From positions 18,237,501 to 18,301,500 of the forward strand of contig JAFFJZ010000006.1 of assembly GCA_018340375.1 (NCBI GenBank): DNA of 64,000 nt, given 5' to 3'. This document shows, piece by piece, positions 36,589 through 50,127 of the stretch. Source of the DNA: Gonatopus flavifemur (lineage: Eukaryota > Arthropoda > Insecta > Hymenoptera > Dryinidae). The stretch's first letter is position 1. Every line of letters begins with the position of its first letter. The notes beneath the pieces were generated by a model. It did no database searches. It was given only the letters and a program-made list of their open reading frames with translations, and was not told the DNA's origin. A program made the position numbers and the translations under genes.

Positions 36589-36813
36589 CACGGAAAAAAT
36601 AATTTAGCTGCAGCAGCTAAGTAGCTAGCACGGACACGGACAGCCATTAAATAAGCTTCTGCAGCTAAATTTTAGCTGTCACCGCAAATAAATTAACTAC
36701 AAATGCAAATTTTTTTGCTGTCATAGCTAAAATTGAGCTGCAGAAGCCAATTTAATGGCTGTCCGTGTCCGTGCTAGCTACTTAGCTGCTGTAGCTAAAT
36801 TATTTTTTCCGTG
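36589..36813. mobile_element. Near-perfect 225-base hairpin MITE
   Basis: Starts CACGGAAAAAATAATTTAGC and ends GCTAAATTATTTTTTCCGTG. The inner arms carry GCTAAGTAGCTAGCACGGAC and its complement, then AGCTAAATTTTAGCTG. The whole element can fold into one hairpin with few mismatches. No target duplication was fixed. Confidence 0.8.
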
Positions 36814-37174
36814 TGAATCGTTTATAGAAACAAAGCGAAAATTCAAACTCACAAAACATGAGAAATCATCATTATTTAACTTGGCAAATTGATTCCAAAC
36901 GACTGGAACCATCACTTGAAGAAAACACTACAAGATTTTGGGTCTTTCAAAAGCTCAGTATTCAGTTATTCGATCACTGATTCGTTCCAATAAACGATTC
37001 AAACTTCAGCAACATAGCAAATCGAAGTTTACATTAGCAATGTACACAAAACACGCATTTCAAGCGTTGCGTTGGTGCCTGGGATAGGACCTTTTTAACC
37101 CTTACCTGACTGAACAGACCAGGCACTCGAGCTCTATGAAACGCAGCTCATCCTCCGAAGACCTGCACTGGGGG

Positions 37175-37370
37175 AGATTTTGTAGTTGAATTTACTATAG
37201 AATTATAGGAATGAAGGAACACCCTGACTTCTAATGAAATTTACTGTAAAACATTGTAAATTTGATCAGGTTTCTATTATTATGCCATAGTAAATTTCAT
37301 GAGAAGTCAGTATGTTCCCCCATTCCTATAATTCCATAGTGAATTTAACTATGAATTTCTTTTAGTCTGG
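37175..37370. mobile_element. Foldback MITE, TAGTTGAATTTACTAT type
   Basis: GTAGTTGAATTTACTATAG on the left faces CATAGTGAATTTAACTATG on the right. TTATAGGAATGAAGGAACA faces TGTTCCCCCATTCCTATAA, and AATGAAATTTACT faces AGTAAATTTCAT. Related in sequence to the interior of 7457-7673. Confidence 0.65.
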
Positions 37371-37442
37371 ACTTGAAAAAGGACCCCCAGTCCAGTATGT
37401 GGCCTCGCAATCATTGCCTCAACGATGGCACCCCCTGCGTGA

Positions 37443-37745
37443 CCCTGGTAACAAAAGTTTCTCTGAAAATCTCCAAAAATTTCCCTGAATGTCAGTGCAG
37501 AATTCCAAATCTCAATGAAACACTCCGAAGATATCTGAAAAATTCTGAAAAACTCTCCCTTATCGGGCATCTTCTTCCACTGCAAATTTTTCTGAATATT
37601 TATGAATATGTCTGCAACCCTGAATTTTTTGAGAATCATTGAGACTCTCTGAGAAATTATAAGCACCACTAAAATCCTCTGAAAAACACTTCATCGGAAA
37701 TCTCTGAAAATTTCAGTGATTTTCGGCGAAATTTTTTCACCAGGG
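37443..37745. mobile_element. Foldback MITE, CCCTGGTG family (long form)
   Basis: Starts CCCTGGTAACAAAAGTTTC and ends GCGAAATTTTTTCACCAGGG. Internal TCTGAAAATCTC and TCTGAAAAATTC repeats. Larger than the 34196 copy because the internal repeats are expanded. Confidence 0.65.
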
Positions 37746-38240
37746 GAGCCTTCTCCCAGATAATCCCGAGGTGACTGTTCACAGTTCAGGAATCTACTCT
37801 CAAAACACTGATCAACCAGGTCAGGTGCTTGAGTGCGGCAAGCATGAAGAATCCGCGGGAGACTCGGACAAACGTCAGGGGACACTAAATCCTGTGAATT
37901 CAAAAACACATTTTTCGCACTCGCATTCTGATGAATTTCTCAAAAATCTCAACAATTCCAGCCAATAGAATGAACATTTCCACCAACACATGAGAGTCAT
38001 TGAAACTCGTTGTGAAGGGAGATGAGACAAACACAAGTTGACAAAATATTTTTTATTGTAATGGGTGCATTTATTCGGGGAATATTAATCGCGTAGAACC
38101 TGGAAGATTTTGTTGAACAATTTGAAAGTAAGTAGTCAAAGAGCCACAAATAAGCAGTATAACTTGTACAATAACAAAGATAATAAAATGCTTCCAATAT
38201 CGTCATTATTTATGATGCAGTGCGCATGCGTGTGGTACAC

Positions 38241-38433
38241 ACACTGAGAGAAAATTTTGGTTCCCGTAACCATGTTTTTGACTTTGACCATGTCATGTAG
38301 TTGTCACAATCAGATTCATGTGATTTTGTTTTGTTTTTCTGGTTATTATAACGAAATTTCCAATCACCTTAACCGTTAATCCTTCACTATGCGAGCATTG
38401 TTTCTGTGACCATGTTGCTTTTTTTCTCAGTGT
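38241..38433. mobile_element. MITE with ACACTGAGA ends
   Basis: Starts ACACTGAGAGAAAATTTTGG and ends GCTTTTTTTCTCAGTGT. Inverted ends of about 16 bases and a weakly inverted interior (GTAACCATG against CATGGTCACAG). Ends match those of 54475-54721. Confidence 0.6.
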
Positions 38434-38651
38434 AGCAACTATTTAACAAAATCATCAAGTACCATCTGTCAGATTTGTCAAGCAAATCGTGCTTGACACT
38501 CACTACTGGACTCTGTCAAGCAGTGATAGCCAGATAACCCGTAAAATTTTGCTGTATTTTTTTTCAGTGTAATAACAAAAATGAGTCTGACATTTTCATT
38601 TCATTCTAGGCATTCAATTTTTCTGCTCCTTCATATTATAGGCATGGATAT

Positions 38652-38938
38652 ATCCCAGTAAACATCTTTTCCCTCAACATTTGAAACATTCATTATGTAC
38701 TCTAAATGTTAACAGAAAGTTCTCTAATGCGTCGATTTCGGAAATCTTTTTGATGCCTTTCTCATGAGGCCTGGAAGTTATCAGAATGTGATCCAAGTCA
38801 ACTTTCTGATAACTTCCAGACCTCATAAGAAAGGCATCAAAAAGATTTCCGAAATCGACGCATTAGAGAACTTTCTGCTAGCATTTAGAGAACATAATGA
38901 ATGTTTCAAATGTTGAGGGGAAAAATGTTCACTGGGAT
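38652..38938. mobile_element. 287-base palindromic MITE
   Basis: Begins ATCCCAGTAAACAT and ends ATGTTCACTGGGAT. Two arms of about 130 bases are about 93% complementary, with a loop of roughly 15 bases. A shortened relative lies inside the last intron of the secreted-protein gene (50907-51073). Confidence 0.8.
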
Positions 38939-39287
38939 TCATTTGAAACATTGAAATTCTTGAACAACAGCCCATTCAAGGGCTGTAGAAATTCCGATCG
39001 TGCAACTTTGTCGGCTGGAAATTTACCCGACCACGCCTGAGGGTATGATCAGATGATCTTGGTGTTTTAATTAGGGTCCGACAAGGTTGCAAGATTAGGG
39101 CTTGACCAAGCCTTCATGTCTTTATCTCACGTGGACATGGTATCACGTAAAAGTATCTGTTGTGATAGGGATCTGATCGGTTGGCCTCAAGTATAGACTT
39201 ATCCAAAATTCCATACATATAATAAAGTGACACCGGGTGATATAATCAGGACCACATCAGACCTCTCTGTATATCCCTTCCAGATAG

Positions 39288-39483
39288 CACACGTGAGCTT
39301 ATCATAAGCTTGTCACACTTGTCATTCGATTTCTTTTGGCTTGTTATTAACAACCTTATCAAATTAAGGTCACTGCATTTCTACTGGAAGGGTTGTGTGA
39401 GCTTATAGTTGCCCTTTTCGTGCGTCAACCTTGTCATAAGCTTGCCTGACAACAGTGCAGCAAAGTTGAATTGCTAACTGGGC
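39288..39483. mobile_element. Possible MITE with CCAGATAGCA ends
   Basis: CCAGATAGCACACGTGAGC at the left faces TTGCTAACTGGG at the right in inverted orientation. CATAAGCTTGTCA and TGTCATAAGCTTGCC lie inside. The ends are imperfect, so the borders are approximate. Confidence 0.4.
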
Positions 39484-41159
39484 TGTCGTGGAGCACTTAG
39501 TTCAAAACAGATTTATTTAGATTGAAATTTGCCTTATCACCAGAGATGGGGACTTTATGCTTTTTTGAAGAGTGATTTATGCTTTCAAAATACAGTCTTT
39601 TATGCTCCAATTATGCTCTTGGTTGTCTCAAATTATGCTCATACTTGCTCTGTAATTTTCTATCACAATGGTATCTACATTTTCATTCCATGGTATTCAA
39701 GCGATGGTGTCATTTTCAGTTACACCAATATACTGATTGTCACGGCATATCATCGCCTATTTCATTCATCCCCAACTTTACTTTGTTCGGAGCTTTCCAG
39801 ACAAGAGGCTGATATTAATGCTGCAACGGTACGAATGTGTCATAGGGCATTCGTGCAGTTACAACACCGCGCGATAGTAAATTTGATTTAAAGAAGAGAA
39901 AAAGATTAATTATTAATTCATCAAGAAAGAGGGAGTAATAGAAACTCGATAAGAATATTGTATATACACAAAGCATCGAGAGATGAAAAGAGAACGAAAA
40001 GTCGTCGAGCGAACCCGTTATGAAAAAATGTCCACATAGTCGGCACATAAACGACATATGTGTTCACTCACTTACACCGTAACTAGTGTACAAGATATGA
40101 CATAATAGCGTTCGATCGACGAAAAACATGGAAAAAGAATAGAATCACGTACGAATGCCCCAGACAAGATTCTAAGAAAGAATTAAAGAGCGCGTCAGAA
40201 TAAAACTGAAATGCAACAATTCTTAAAGATCTTTTGCACTTTTTTGCGATATAAGAACATTCAAATCCGACAAGTAATCGATCTATAATCGATATATAAT
40301 ATTATCACGTAATCACCAATGATAAGAGACAACGCGCGTTATCAAATCTTTCGATAAATCGATCACAAAACTTATAAACAAAACCGACAGGTGTTGAATT
40401 CGCACGTGATTCAAAATAAACATTCCATGATATAAATATGAGTAAAAATCAATGTAAAATCAAACTTGAGAATATCTTCACGATTACTAGATCAAGTCTC
40501 ATACACACTCTCGTTAAACGAGAATTCAAATAAGAGGTTTACCTCACAGATTTCTTTCAGCTGAGTCCCCTCGACTTCTTCTCATTGCGAGCGGAACGTA
40601 CAGGCGGATTCGTTGCAAATCAAATTTATATACCCATACCTGAGGGACAGTTACCGTACTTATCGCCAGTTACGCATACTGCTTTCCTACGTGTGTAGTT
40701 CAGAGATTTTCTTGAGTTTGACACAATTTGTATGATGAGCGCTTAGAATAATCAAAAACATTGTAAATTTTTGTTTGTTTGTAGAGAAACTCTCAAAGAC
40801 CGCGACAGACGGAGGAAGAAGAAATCATGTATAACACTAGACTTTTATAGTTGGAAAAATTAATTCTTCCTCCAATATTATATGAGCTTTGTTCATTCCA
40901 ATTAACCTACGAAAGGTTCCACATCCCTCTCGATCATTAATTTTGAGGTCGTTACAATTTCATTCGGGGTGTTATCCATCCCAACAATTGGTACGCTCAC
41001 GAGAGGGACAATCTTGGAGAATAGAGAAAGGAACGAATAATATTCCGCGAAGTGGAGATAAAGAAAAGTTCTTCTTAAGGTTTGAAGGTAGTCAAGATCA
41101 ATAAGGAATTCATAACTCCATAATAAATTGATTAATATTAAAGTAACATTACAATGCCA

Positions 41160-42360
41160 AAGAAAGGAGATCTTCCTGAATCTCTTTGGAATTTTTTTCA
41201 GAGATTCAGAGTAATTTCAAGTGTTTCAGAAAAATTTACTCTTGTCAGGTATTCTAATTCTCTCTGAATTTATGGTGAGATTTAAAAATTCCTTGGCATT
41301 CTTCGAAATCTTTCTAAAACTCTCTGAATCGCTCAGAATTTAAATTATTTCGACTCCAAAGACTTTTCCGAATTCGTCCGAATCCTTTATTTAGGATATT
41401 AGAATATTTAGAGTCCGAAGCACTCTCGTCGAATCCTTGTGAATTTCCCTAAATTTCTTTAAATTGGTCTGAAACCTTCAGAATTTTTCATTTTATTCAA
41501 ATTCCCAAGATTTCTCCGAGTTTCTCTAAATCGTATCTTTCCGAATTATTGCTGTAAGTTTCTTTGAATCATTCAAACTAAGTTGCTAAAATTTTCCTGG
41601 ACTCTCTTTCAATCTCTTCGAATGCCTTTCCTTCGGGTGAGAGATCAACTCACAATTTTCCCAAATTTACTCGTCTGTGAATCATACTGAATCCCCCCGA
41701 ATCCCTTTGGCATTCCCGATGGAGGAATCTCTGTGAATTTCTTGATATTTCAGGACATTGTTTTAAGAGATTCAGAGTGCGTCAGAGGAAGTTAAAAGCT
41801 TGTTATATAGTCGTGAATTCTGAATCTCTATTCCTCGAACTTTCATTGAATTTTTTGTAATCCCTTGCAATTTTTCTCAATATAATTCAAGGATTTCTTT
41901 TGGAATTCCTCGTAATCTTTGTGAATTATTCTGAATCTCTCAGAATTTCAAGTAAGCTTCCTTTGGATTAGTGTGAGTTTCCGTAAATGCCTCTGAATGG
42001 CTCAGAATTCTGTTTATACAAATTTCACAGTTCTCTTTGAATTTGTCTGAATCTCCCCACATTCCTCTGAATTTCTTTCAATTTCCCTGGCTCCCTCAGA
42101 ATTTGATTTATTCGGACTTCAAAGCTCTCTGAATTTGTCTAAATTCCTTCGATTATTTTCAAACCAGTCGAAATGAGTTTCAAAAAGTTTCCAGAAATTT
42201 TTTTGGAATTTTTTCAATATTTCCAAGAATTCAAAGAGGGAAGATTTTACTCAAATTCTTCTTCGTTGAGTTTTCTTGAATTTTTTCAAATCCCTCTGAA
42301 AAGTTTGACGCGCAATCTTCTCCAATACACCTGTCTCCAAATTCTCCTCACTATAAATAG
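41160..42360. repeat. Long degenerate TCTGAATTTC array
   Basis: About 1.2 kb of imperfect CTCTGAATTTCCCT or TTTGAATC units on the plus strand, with recurring longer words such as TTTATTCGGACTTCAAAG. The 5.2-kb and 15.1-kb arrays share these words. Too degenerate for a simple satellite. Confidence 0.75.
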
Positions 42361-45300
42361 TTCATAATCGCTGAAAAATATAACAAAATTTTTTAAATTA
42401 TAAGATTAACTGAAAATTGCAAAATTCTGTGACTCTTCTGCCACTTTTCAGATGATTATGCAGCATATATGCTGAAAGGACATTATGCTGCTTCAAGTCG
42501 GAAATTATGCTTTATTATGCTTGCGAATTCCGATCTCAATTCAATTGCGTAGCCCAGGATAATAGCGATATCGAGCTTAAATCGTATTATCTGAATTTAT
42601 GCTTTCATGCTTCGAGCATAAAGTTTCTATCTCTACTTATCACAATGATTCCTCGTGAAAAGAAGTGTGGGTGAGAGCAAAGTATCTTCTACATCAGTCA
42701 ACATGGATGCAACTTTCCGAATCAGTGATTGAAGCGTTTTCATTTCCACGTAGTTCGCGAATTCATCGAACATGAAAGGAATATCTCAACCTCTGTCGTG
42801 GATCAGAGTCACTCAAGGGAATACCTCTGAAGCATAATAGTCGTAAGTTATCGAATAATCTCTGGAGATATATCGATTATGCACTTTCACGATTTTGTAC
42901 TAACTCCTCGTCCTGGTACTGCAACAGGATGGTGTAAGAAGACTATATAGACGTACCTATCCGACTTACCGACAGACACCATAAAAGTCGACGTGCGAGC
43001 AATCGTGCTCGTAAATTGAACTTCGTCGTGTGCACCGTGCCTCCTCCTCATCATCTTCTCTTCTTCTCCTCTCGTTCTTCTCCTTCCTCTTCTTCATCAT
43101 CATCATCATCATCATGATCCCCTTCCTTTCCTTCCTTTTCCGTTGCTGCGCTTCTCTCTTCTTCATCTTCTCTTCCCATCGTCCTCGGCGATCGGCTGCG
43201 TGTGAATTAATCCAGCGATGGGCCGCACGCTCATCGTACGTGAATATGTGTTGTACGTGTATGAGTGATACATGCGTATTTCGGACCACGTATATAATAA
43301 CAGGTTGCCAGCATAGAACTTCTACCCCCTTCTATCCCTTCGTTCGCCCCCTCACGGCCTTTCAGGCAATGATGTATGCGCTAATTGTGAGGGCTCCTTG
43401 CCTCTCCTCCTCTTCATCCATCCATATAATATTTTTAAATTCTAACTCAAGTAAACGCAAGAAGAACCTCGAGTATTGTCTCGGAACTGTTCTCGTACCG
43501 TTGAATATTTTCAGTAAATTTCATTTTCTTCCATGTAATCGAATCTTCTCTCGTTTACTCAAGTAAAAATATCGATGTCGATAATCATCGATCGATGAAG
43601 AATTCGCATGGTTACGTACACCACTCGCTCTGTACGCGTACCGTACTTTCCGCCGACTACGCGCCACGGTGTACGATTTTCTTCTCCTTCTTCTTGTTCT
43701 TCTTCTTGTTCTTCATCGACGTATACGTATGTGCAATTAATTGGATAGGAGTAGCAGGGGTACGCGATAAGGAGACGATATTTCTTTTTCATTTTTATTT
43801 GATTTTTAATTCCGCGCCGAAGGGCCTCGACATCTGCGATCCTACAGCGTACGTGACTGTACACTGTACGTATGTATACAGATGATCATGATGATGCAAG
43901 ACGCGAACCCACAGGCGAGTAATTAAGTAATTAAACAAATCTGTCGGTGCCATTATTGATGAGTCTGTACACGCCTAGCGTATCGCATTGAACGGAAAGA
44001 AGAAAGGAGTAACGTCGTCCTGTACAGAGATATAAAATCATTTATTTCCGTGGAGGACATGTCAGGTGTTCATATACATAAATATAATTATCCGATCGAA
44101 TTTGATTATCGAAGAAATATTTATACGAATTTATCCAGGGTTCGTTGGATGGTTTTTAAATCTTGTACATCGTATATCGATGATTCAATCGATGATCGAT
44201 TAATAATCGTCCTTCATGTTGAAAAATACATTGAGATAATCAATCATATGTGTCAAATATATGTATTACAAAGCCTTGTCAATCTCTCTGTGATGTAATC
44301 ATATAAATGTGGAGCAAACGCATTAACATAGGTCTCAATTCCAAGTTTAATCAAACGCTAACCAGCGGAGATTTAATCTAGCGACACAGCAGCAGGCAGC
44401 GTATACCTTCTCCTCATCCCCCTGAACCCTCCGGCTTCGGTTGAATCAGCTTTCCGTCTCTCTCTCTCCCTCTCTGTTTTTCCTTCATCTACTCGAGTGG
44501 ATAATATAATCACAACACCAGGGGTGGGCGCTCGTTATTTATAGGCACTCTATTTGCGCTGGTAAACGCCATCTCTCCCTGGCGACGATATCGACTCCAG
44601 GGACTATTAAGGGGAAGGTTATACGCGCGAAATGTGACAGGGAGCCACAAACAAATCCCGAATGTCCCTCGGGGATGTTATAAACCTCGATTTTCCCTGC
44701 TGAGACGTAACGAAAGAACTTTATGCGATCAACCAGATCAAAATGCCAGGTATGATTCCTCCTTGTGGCCTCGAGGAAGAGAAAAAACTCTTCTCTCTGA
44801 AATGACATTGACGGAAGATTTTCACCGAGATTTCTCGTAAAATTGATCAAAGCGTAGATATATGACCTTGCCCTCAGCCTCCTACCGTATACTTTTTCCT
44901 ATATAATCTTTCCAACTTCAATTCATAAAGATTGAAGCGGTTGGCTTAGACACTTCATTATCTCCGAAGGGAACGACTGTTGACTGTTCGTGCTACATAC
45001 ACCACACAAGGGTTCATAACCTGTCATCAACTGATCAAATATAGAATCGAGTGAACCTGATGACACGTTACACGTAGCGATAGAATCTTCCATAATAATA
45101 TCACAGTAGTATTGATATGATCTGAAGAAGAGTTTTTCGAATTTTCAAGCAACGTGAAACGTGATTTCCATCAACGCTCTCCCTGCAATTAAATTTTCTG
45201 TACTCCTCGTATTTCGATTGAGTATTCATCGAGTTTATCGCGACAGAGATAATTCCATTTCAATTGATAATTAACAATTTATTCTGCTATACTCTTCGAT

Positions 45301-48300
45301 GTGTATATTATCGTATACATAACTCCTATCGGAGGACCGAGAAATCGCATGCGTGTAACAACTACGGTATTCTGAGCACAAGTTCTGCGCGCGACAGACT
45401 CGTTCGGTCCACCGGATCTATGGAGTACGGATGGAAAGATTTTAATTCTAGTAATCTTCGCGTCAGAACGGCTTCCGATCCACTCCGATCCTTGCGATCT
45501 CTGCTCGGGGAATCCAGATCAGAATATTCTCCGGCTAGCAGGTAGGTACACCATGTACACACACCGAATAATAACATATGACGAGAAAATCAGAAGAAAT
45601 AAAAGAGAGTACAGGTGGTGTAGGGAAGAAAGGATTACGTGAGATAGAGGAAGAGAGAAAAGGGTTCGATAATTACTACCGGGAGTCGTGGAGGCGGCTC
45701 ATGGAATCCTCCTCCCGCAACGAGCGCAAACGCGCAATTACTCCCCATCGCCATCCGACGCGATCTCTGATTCCGAGTTTCCTGCCTCTGTAAGAGAATG
45801 TGTACGTATATACGCCAAGTGTATATAACGTACACGTGTGCAATGATCGGCTCGAAGAGATTCTTCAACTTGACCACTAGCGAGATGTGTGTTCTTGCGT
45901 GTTTCCCCCTCCCCCCAAGATCCGTCAAAATAGATGTTTGAACGACCAATCGAGCGGATACCGGATCGATCATCCAAGGGTTACAACCTCACCTTTGAAA
46001 AATTCCTGCAAATTTCTGATCAATTATAAGGAGGTTTTTCTCTCCTCTGTAGAGCGACTTGTATTTTTCATTATTATTATTATTAAACCTTTGAACAAAA
46101 AACAATGTACATCATGCATAGATAATTGAATTCTACGAGTCTACGAATATTAAACGAAGATTCATCGATGGGATTTCTACAGCCCACTCAAAGCTCACGC
46201 GGTTCATTTCGTATTCACACCCACGCAACAAGATTTTATTCAGAGTCGGTGTAGTATCAACTACACATCACCTCATCATATTTGAGATCCTGCATCCCGT
46301 GGAGGGAAAAAAAGCTTTTAGAGAAGAACCCACGCGGTGGGGTATGTAAGGGCATAAACGATCGATGAAGATCGTTATCGATCGATACTCTCCACGTCCT
46401 CTCGTGCCGTTGAGGGAAAAGATCATGTATTATATCACCATAGACACACCTTTGATCATGATAGGCATAGCAAAGATTGTCGTTGTCGCTGCTTCGTTCT
46501 TCATATATATATATATACACAACAGGCAGTTGGTATATCTATAACCATTTATAAACGGAGATGAAAGTTATTCATTAAATAGTGGGCGTGATACACGTGA
46601 TACTGGGATGCGTTGTACAGGTGTTCATTATTCGACAACTCGTATCGTGTTTTCGTTTTATCTTCATACACTCTTTAGATAATTTAATGTTAATTGATTT
46701 CTTCTGATATGGAAAATAACGAGTACAATGACTGAAATTATCATTAGTTAGGGGATAAATAGCACACAAAGAAAGAAAATAAAATTCGACACAGAGATCG
46801 TTTTTCCCTGCGCTGAAATAACGAAACAAACCAGCATTCCCTGTCGAAAGTAAGTAATGATAATACGATGACTAGTCAGGCGCTAAACACCTGCATTCAT
46901 CGCCTTATCTAGCTTTTAGCCTGCTGTGCTTGGACATAGGATACACGATTCTCTCTCGCCACGACGAGACGATACTCGCCCGTAAGAGTCTGTGTAGCGT
47001 TACAAACTCTTTGGGTGGTCCGAGAGAGTGTATCCAAGTCCCGATAGGACATAAATTCTGATATGCCTCACGCCTCATCTTCGTTCTTCATCGTTGTGAA
47101 CAATCGATTCACGATTCATTATCGCACAATTGAATACGAATTCAATTCGAAATATATTCTTTCATCCTCGTTATCGGAGAGATTCTCAAAACGAATCGTA
47201 AGGTAAACTTCTTTGAATCTGGTGTGCTCTGCACGAACAACGAATAGGTCTTCCAACACCGACCCTGCAAGGTTCTTTTTTCCAGAGGACGGAAGCAATT
47301 AACGATCCACTTCTCACGGCGTTGTTCCTTATATCTCGACATTCACGATCGATATTCCAAGTTCCTTTTGTCTCGTACTCCGGATTACCGTTCCATTTGA
47401 ATTTCTTCGGTAATGCTTTTCAGCCATGAACTATAACACAAACTATATAATAATAGTCTCAATGAAGTTGATTTTGTATGAAGTAAAATCATTGTACGCT
47501 ATATCATCAAGATCATTTCCTTCATTCGTTTATATCGTTTCGAATCACGTTTTGATACAAAAACGCAGCGTACATTAAGGTTGATTCGTCGAAGCAACAC
47601 AACACGGATGACTAATGTTTGCCAAGTTTTATCGGAAGCTCCTAACTTCTATCGACGTATCTCGCGTGATGGCACGCAAAAACAAGTCTGTTCTCCTTTT
47701 TCAACATCCAGGCTGCTCACGCGATACATAAATATCGAACAAGTGTTGAAGAGCGAATCCTTGCTTACTTTATTCCCCTTCTCTTTGTCCAGGTAAATGG
47801 AGTATATTGAATATAAAATCTTCCATTTTATGACGAAGATATATCAGAATATATCAGAATAGAAGATTGATTTGTTTATGAATTTGTTCCTGGAATGTTC
47901 ACACATAGCGTGCAGAAGGATGGAAAACAAACGATTATCCGATGATGATGATGATGCTGAAAAATTCAATCCAAAGTTGCGAGTTTCAACTATCCGTAGA
48001 CTGTGAGAAACGCGGGTCAAATTCTGCGATCTTTACTCGAGTATTTTTGGCCAAAGATAAGAAAGAGAAAAAGGAGATGAGAGAAGAAAGGATATATGAG
48101 AGAGGAGCAAGAGGAAGAGGTTTTACCTCTTAAGAGACGTGACTCTGTACGCGTCTGCGTTTCAGCGTAGCGTTGTCTTTGGAGTTTTGCTGAAGCGTCA
48201 TGGACGAGCGAGTGCGGTCGCGATGGGCGTGGTGGCCAAAGTCAGAGAGCCGTGACGCATCGTGAACACGCGTATGTACTTACACATGCACGCACGTTCA

Positions 48301-48690
48301 AGCACGAGCGTGACACGGGGCACGCTTTATATATAGATATATGAAGAATCGTGAACGCGTGCGCGTATTTCTATACCCCATCGCCATCGAAACCTCGACG
48401 AAAATTCCCTACGGTGCACTTTGGTATTTTCACTTGTGCTTACCCGGATCATTTTCATCCCACCATTCAAATTTATTGTAAAAAGAATCAGTTGCAGATT
48501 TCTTACGGCATCCTGTGGACTGTACAGGAGATTCCATTATCCTTCTTCATCCTTTCGAATAGATCCTTGGTGCCAATTCATTGTTAGTTAAACATGTAAG
48601 GAATAATGTTCCGAACATGGAAAATTCATGATAAATGTTTTCAGTTGAATAACAGTAAATTTAAAACAAGGTTCTATCGAAATCCTGGAG
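42361..48690. other. No identified gene; CpG-bearing patches and simple repeats
   Basis: Nothing recognisable as protein. A plus-strand frame at 45264-45545 ends in a donor (CTAGCAG|GTAGGT), and the opposite strand is also open, starting with a hydrophobic run (MLLFGVCTWCTYLLAG). I cannot choose between them. The stretch at 48.13-48.33 kb is rich in CG dinucleotides and could be promoter-like. Simple repeats: CTT/ATC at about 43045-43115, CTT at about 43679-43716, ATT at about 46069-46086, ATG at about 47941-47957. Confidence 0.4.
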
Positions 48691-49400
48691 AAAAAAAATC
48701 TCTCTCAATATCTCCGCAAATTTCAGATAAATTCGGAAAAATTCAGAGGAATTCAGAAAAATTCAGGAGAATTCAGAAACTTGTGGACTGAAGGAAATTG
48801 TGCGTTGAACTCCTCAAAATAATTTAGTGAAATTCTAAAAGATTCAGAGGAAAGGAAGTTCAGTAAAATTTTTGGTCCAAGATTTGGGAAGCGTTCCGGG
48901 AATTTTAGAAAGATTCGAAAATAAGTAAATTGTGAAAAATTGTCACGGTGGATTGTTCATAAGGAATCAGAGGAATTTGAAGGAATTCAGAAATATTCAG
49001 ATACAGGTAAATTGTGAGAAATTGTGCGATGGACTTTTCAGAGGGTTTCAGAGAAATTCAGGAAGGTTCGGGTCAAATCAGAGAAATTCACACAGACCTA
49101 GATCTTGTGAATTTTAAGAGAGATTCGAGGATAGGTAAATTAGCATTAAATTAGCATAAACTCTGCGTTGAAGTGTTGAAAAAGGTTCAGTGGAACTCAG
49201 AGAGATTCACAGGAATTCAGAAATTTGAGACAGAAGTGAATTTAGTGGAATTTTTCAAATTGTCTTTCAATTCCAATATTTGGAGGACATTATGGGAGTT
49301 CCAGAGACATTCAGAAACATGTGAATCAGGAAAAATTCTGCATTAAATTTTTTAGATGGATGCAGAAGAATTCAGAGAGGTTCAGGAAAAAGTAAATGGC
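48690..49400. repeat. Degenerate TCTGAATTT array in reverse orientation
   Basis: Units such as GAATTCAGAGAAATTCAGAA and GATTCAGAGGAATT on the plus strand, the reverse complement of the array at 41.2-42.4 kb. Longer periodic words (GGTAAATTGTGAAAAATTGT) recur about every 120 bases. Confidence 0.7.
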
Positions 49401-49429
49401 GGAAAGATCCTAGTCCTGGTTACAAAATC

Positions 49430-49980
49430 CTACAGGATCCATTAGAAACCGATTCAAAATTAATCGGAATGAATAGGGTGAATCGGAAAGCCTCAAGTGC
49501 TGATTCAAAATGAATAGGACTCAATTGGAACTTTTTATCTATAGGAATGAATCGAGGATTTATCCATCGAAATATATGTGTTTCATTGGAATTATTAGGA
49601 CTTAACGCGATCTATCGGTTTGTATAAGAAATTTCTGGTTGGAGCTCTGAAATTTTTTTCATCTTATGAGGCAAACGGTTTTTATCGGAAGTTTCTTCAG
49701 CCTCGATCTATTGGAGCTGAAGGGGAATTTTTTTTAATTGAATCGGTAATGGATTTGTATGGGGAATATCCACTTCAATTTCAATTGGACATTTAAATTC
49801 ATTCGAAATAATAGGAATGTTTACATATCTGAATATCCAATAGGAATATCCAATTCAGTCTTGAAATTCAGCCTCGATCTATTGGAATTCATAGGAGAGT
49901 TAATGGAATTGGAGATTTTGTGGTTTTTTATAAGAAATATCCAATTTCCTTCGACAATTTATGGATGCTGAATTACTTCT
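49430..49980. repeat. Degenerate array of GGAATnnATAGGA words
   Basis: Recurrent words such as AATCGGAATGAATAGG, ATTGGAATTNATAGG and AATATCCAATTTC, partly inverted (TCCAATAGGAATATCC). A different family from the preceding array. Borders are approximate. Confidence 0.45.
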
Positions 49981-50118
49981 GAATTACTCTGAATCTCTCT
50001 TAAAAACGTCCCAAAATATACCTATAAAGCAGGAAACGGATTAGTTGCGTCGATTGTACTGGGATAAAATCATTCGTCATTTTCCTAAAGTTTTATATTC
50101 TGCTGATACTACACCCAT

Positions 50119-50127
50119 TATATAAAG
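50119..50127 (+). promoter_or_regulatory. Possible TATA box of the 50-kb secreted-protein gene
   Basis: TATATAAAG lies about 220 bases upstream of the ATG at 50344, which would leave a leader of about 190 bases. It is the only TATA-like word close upstream. A matching initiator was not identified. Confidence 0.3.

Noticed and set aside
43030..43566. 178-codon plus-strand frame
   Set aside because: The first third is a CTT/ATC microsatellite and the rest lacks any motif or conserved border.
45362..45577. Signal-peptide-like minus-strand frame starting MLLFGVCTWC
   Set aside because: Attractive start, but the plus strand is equally open with a good donor; without a second exon neither can be preferred.
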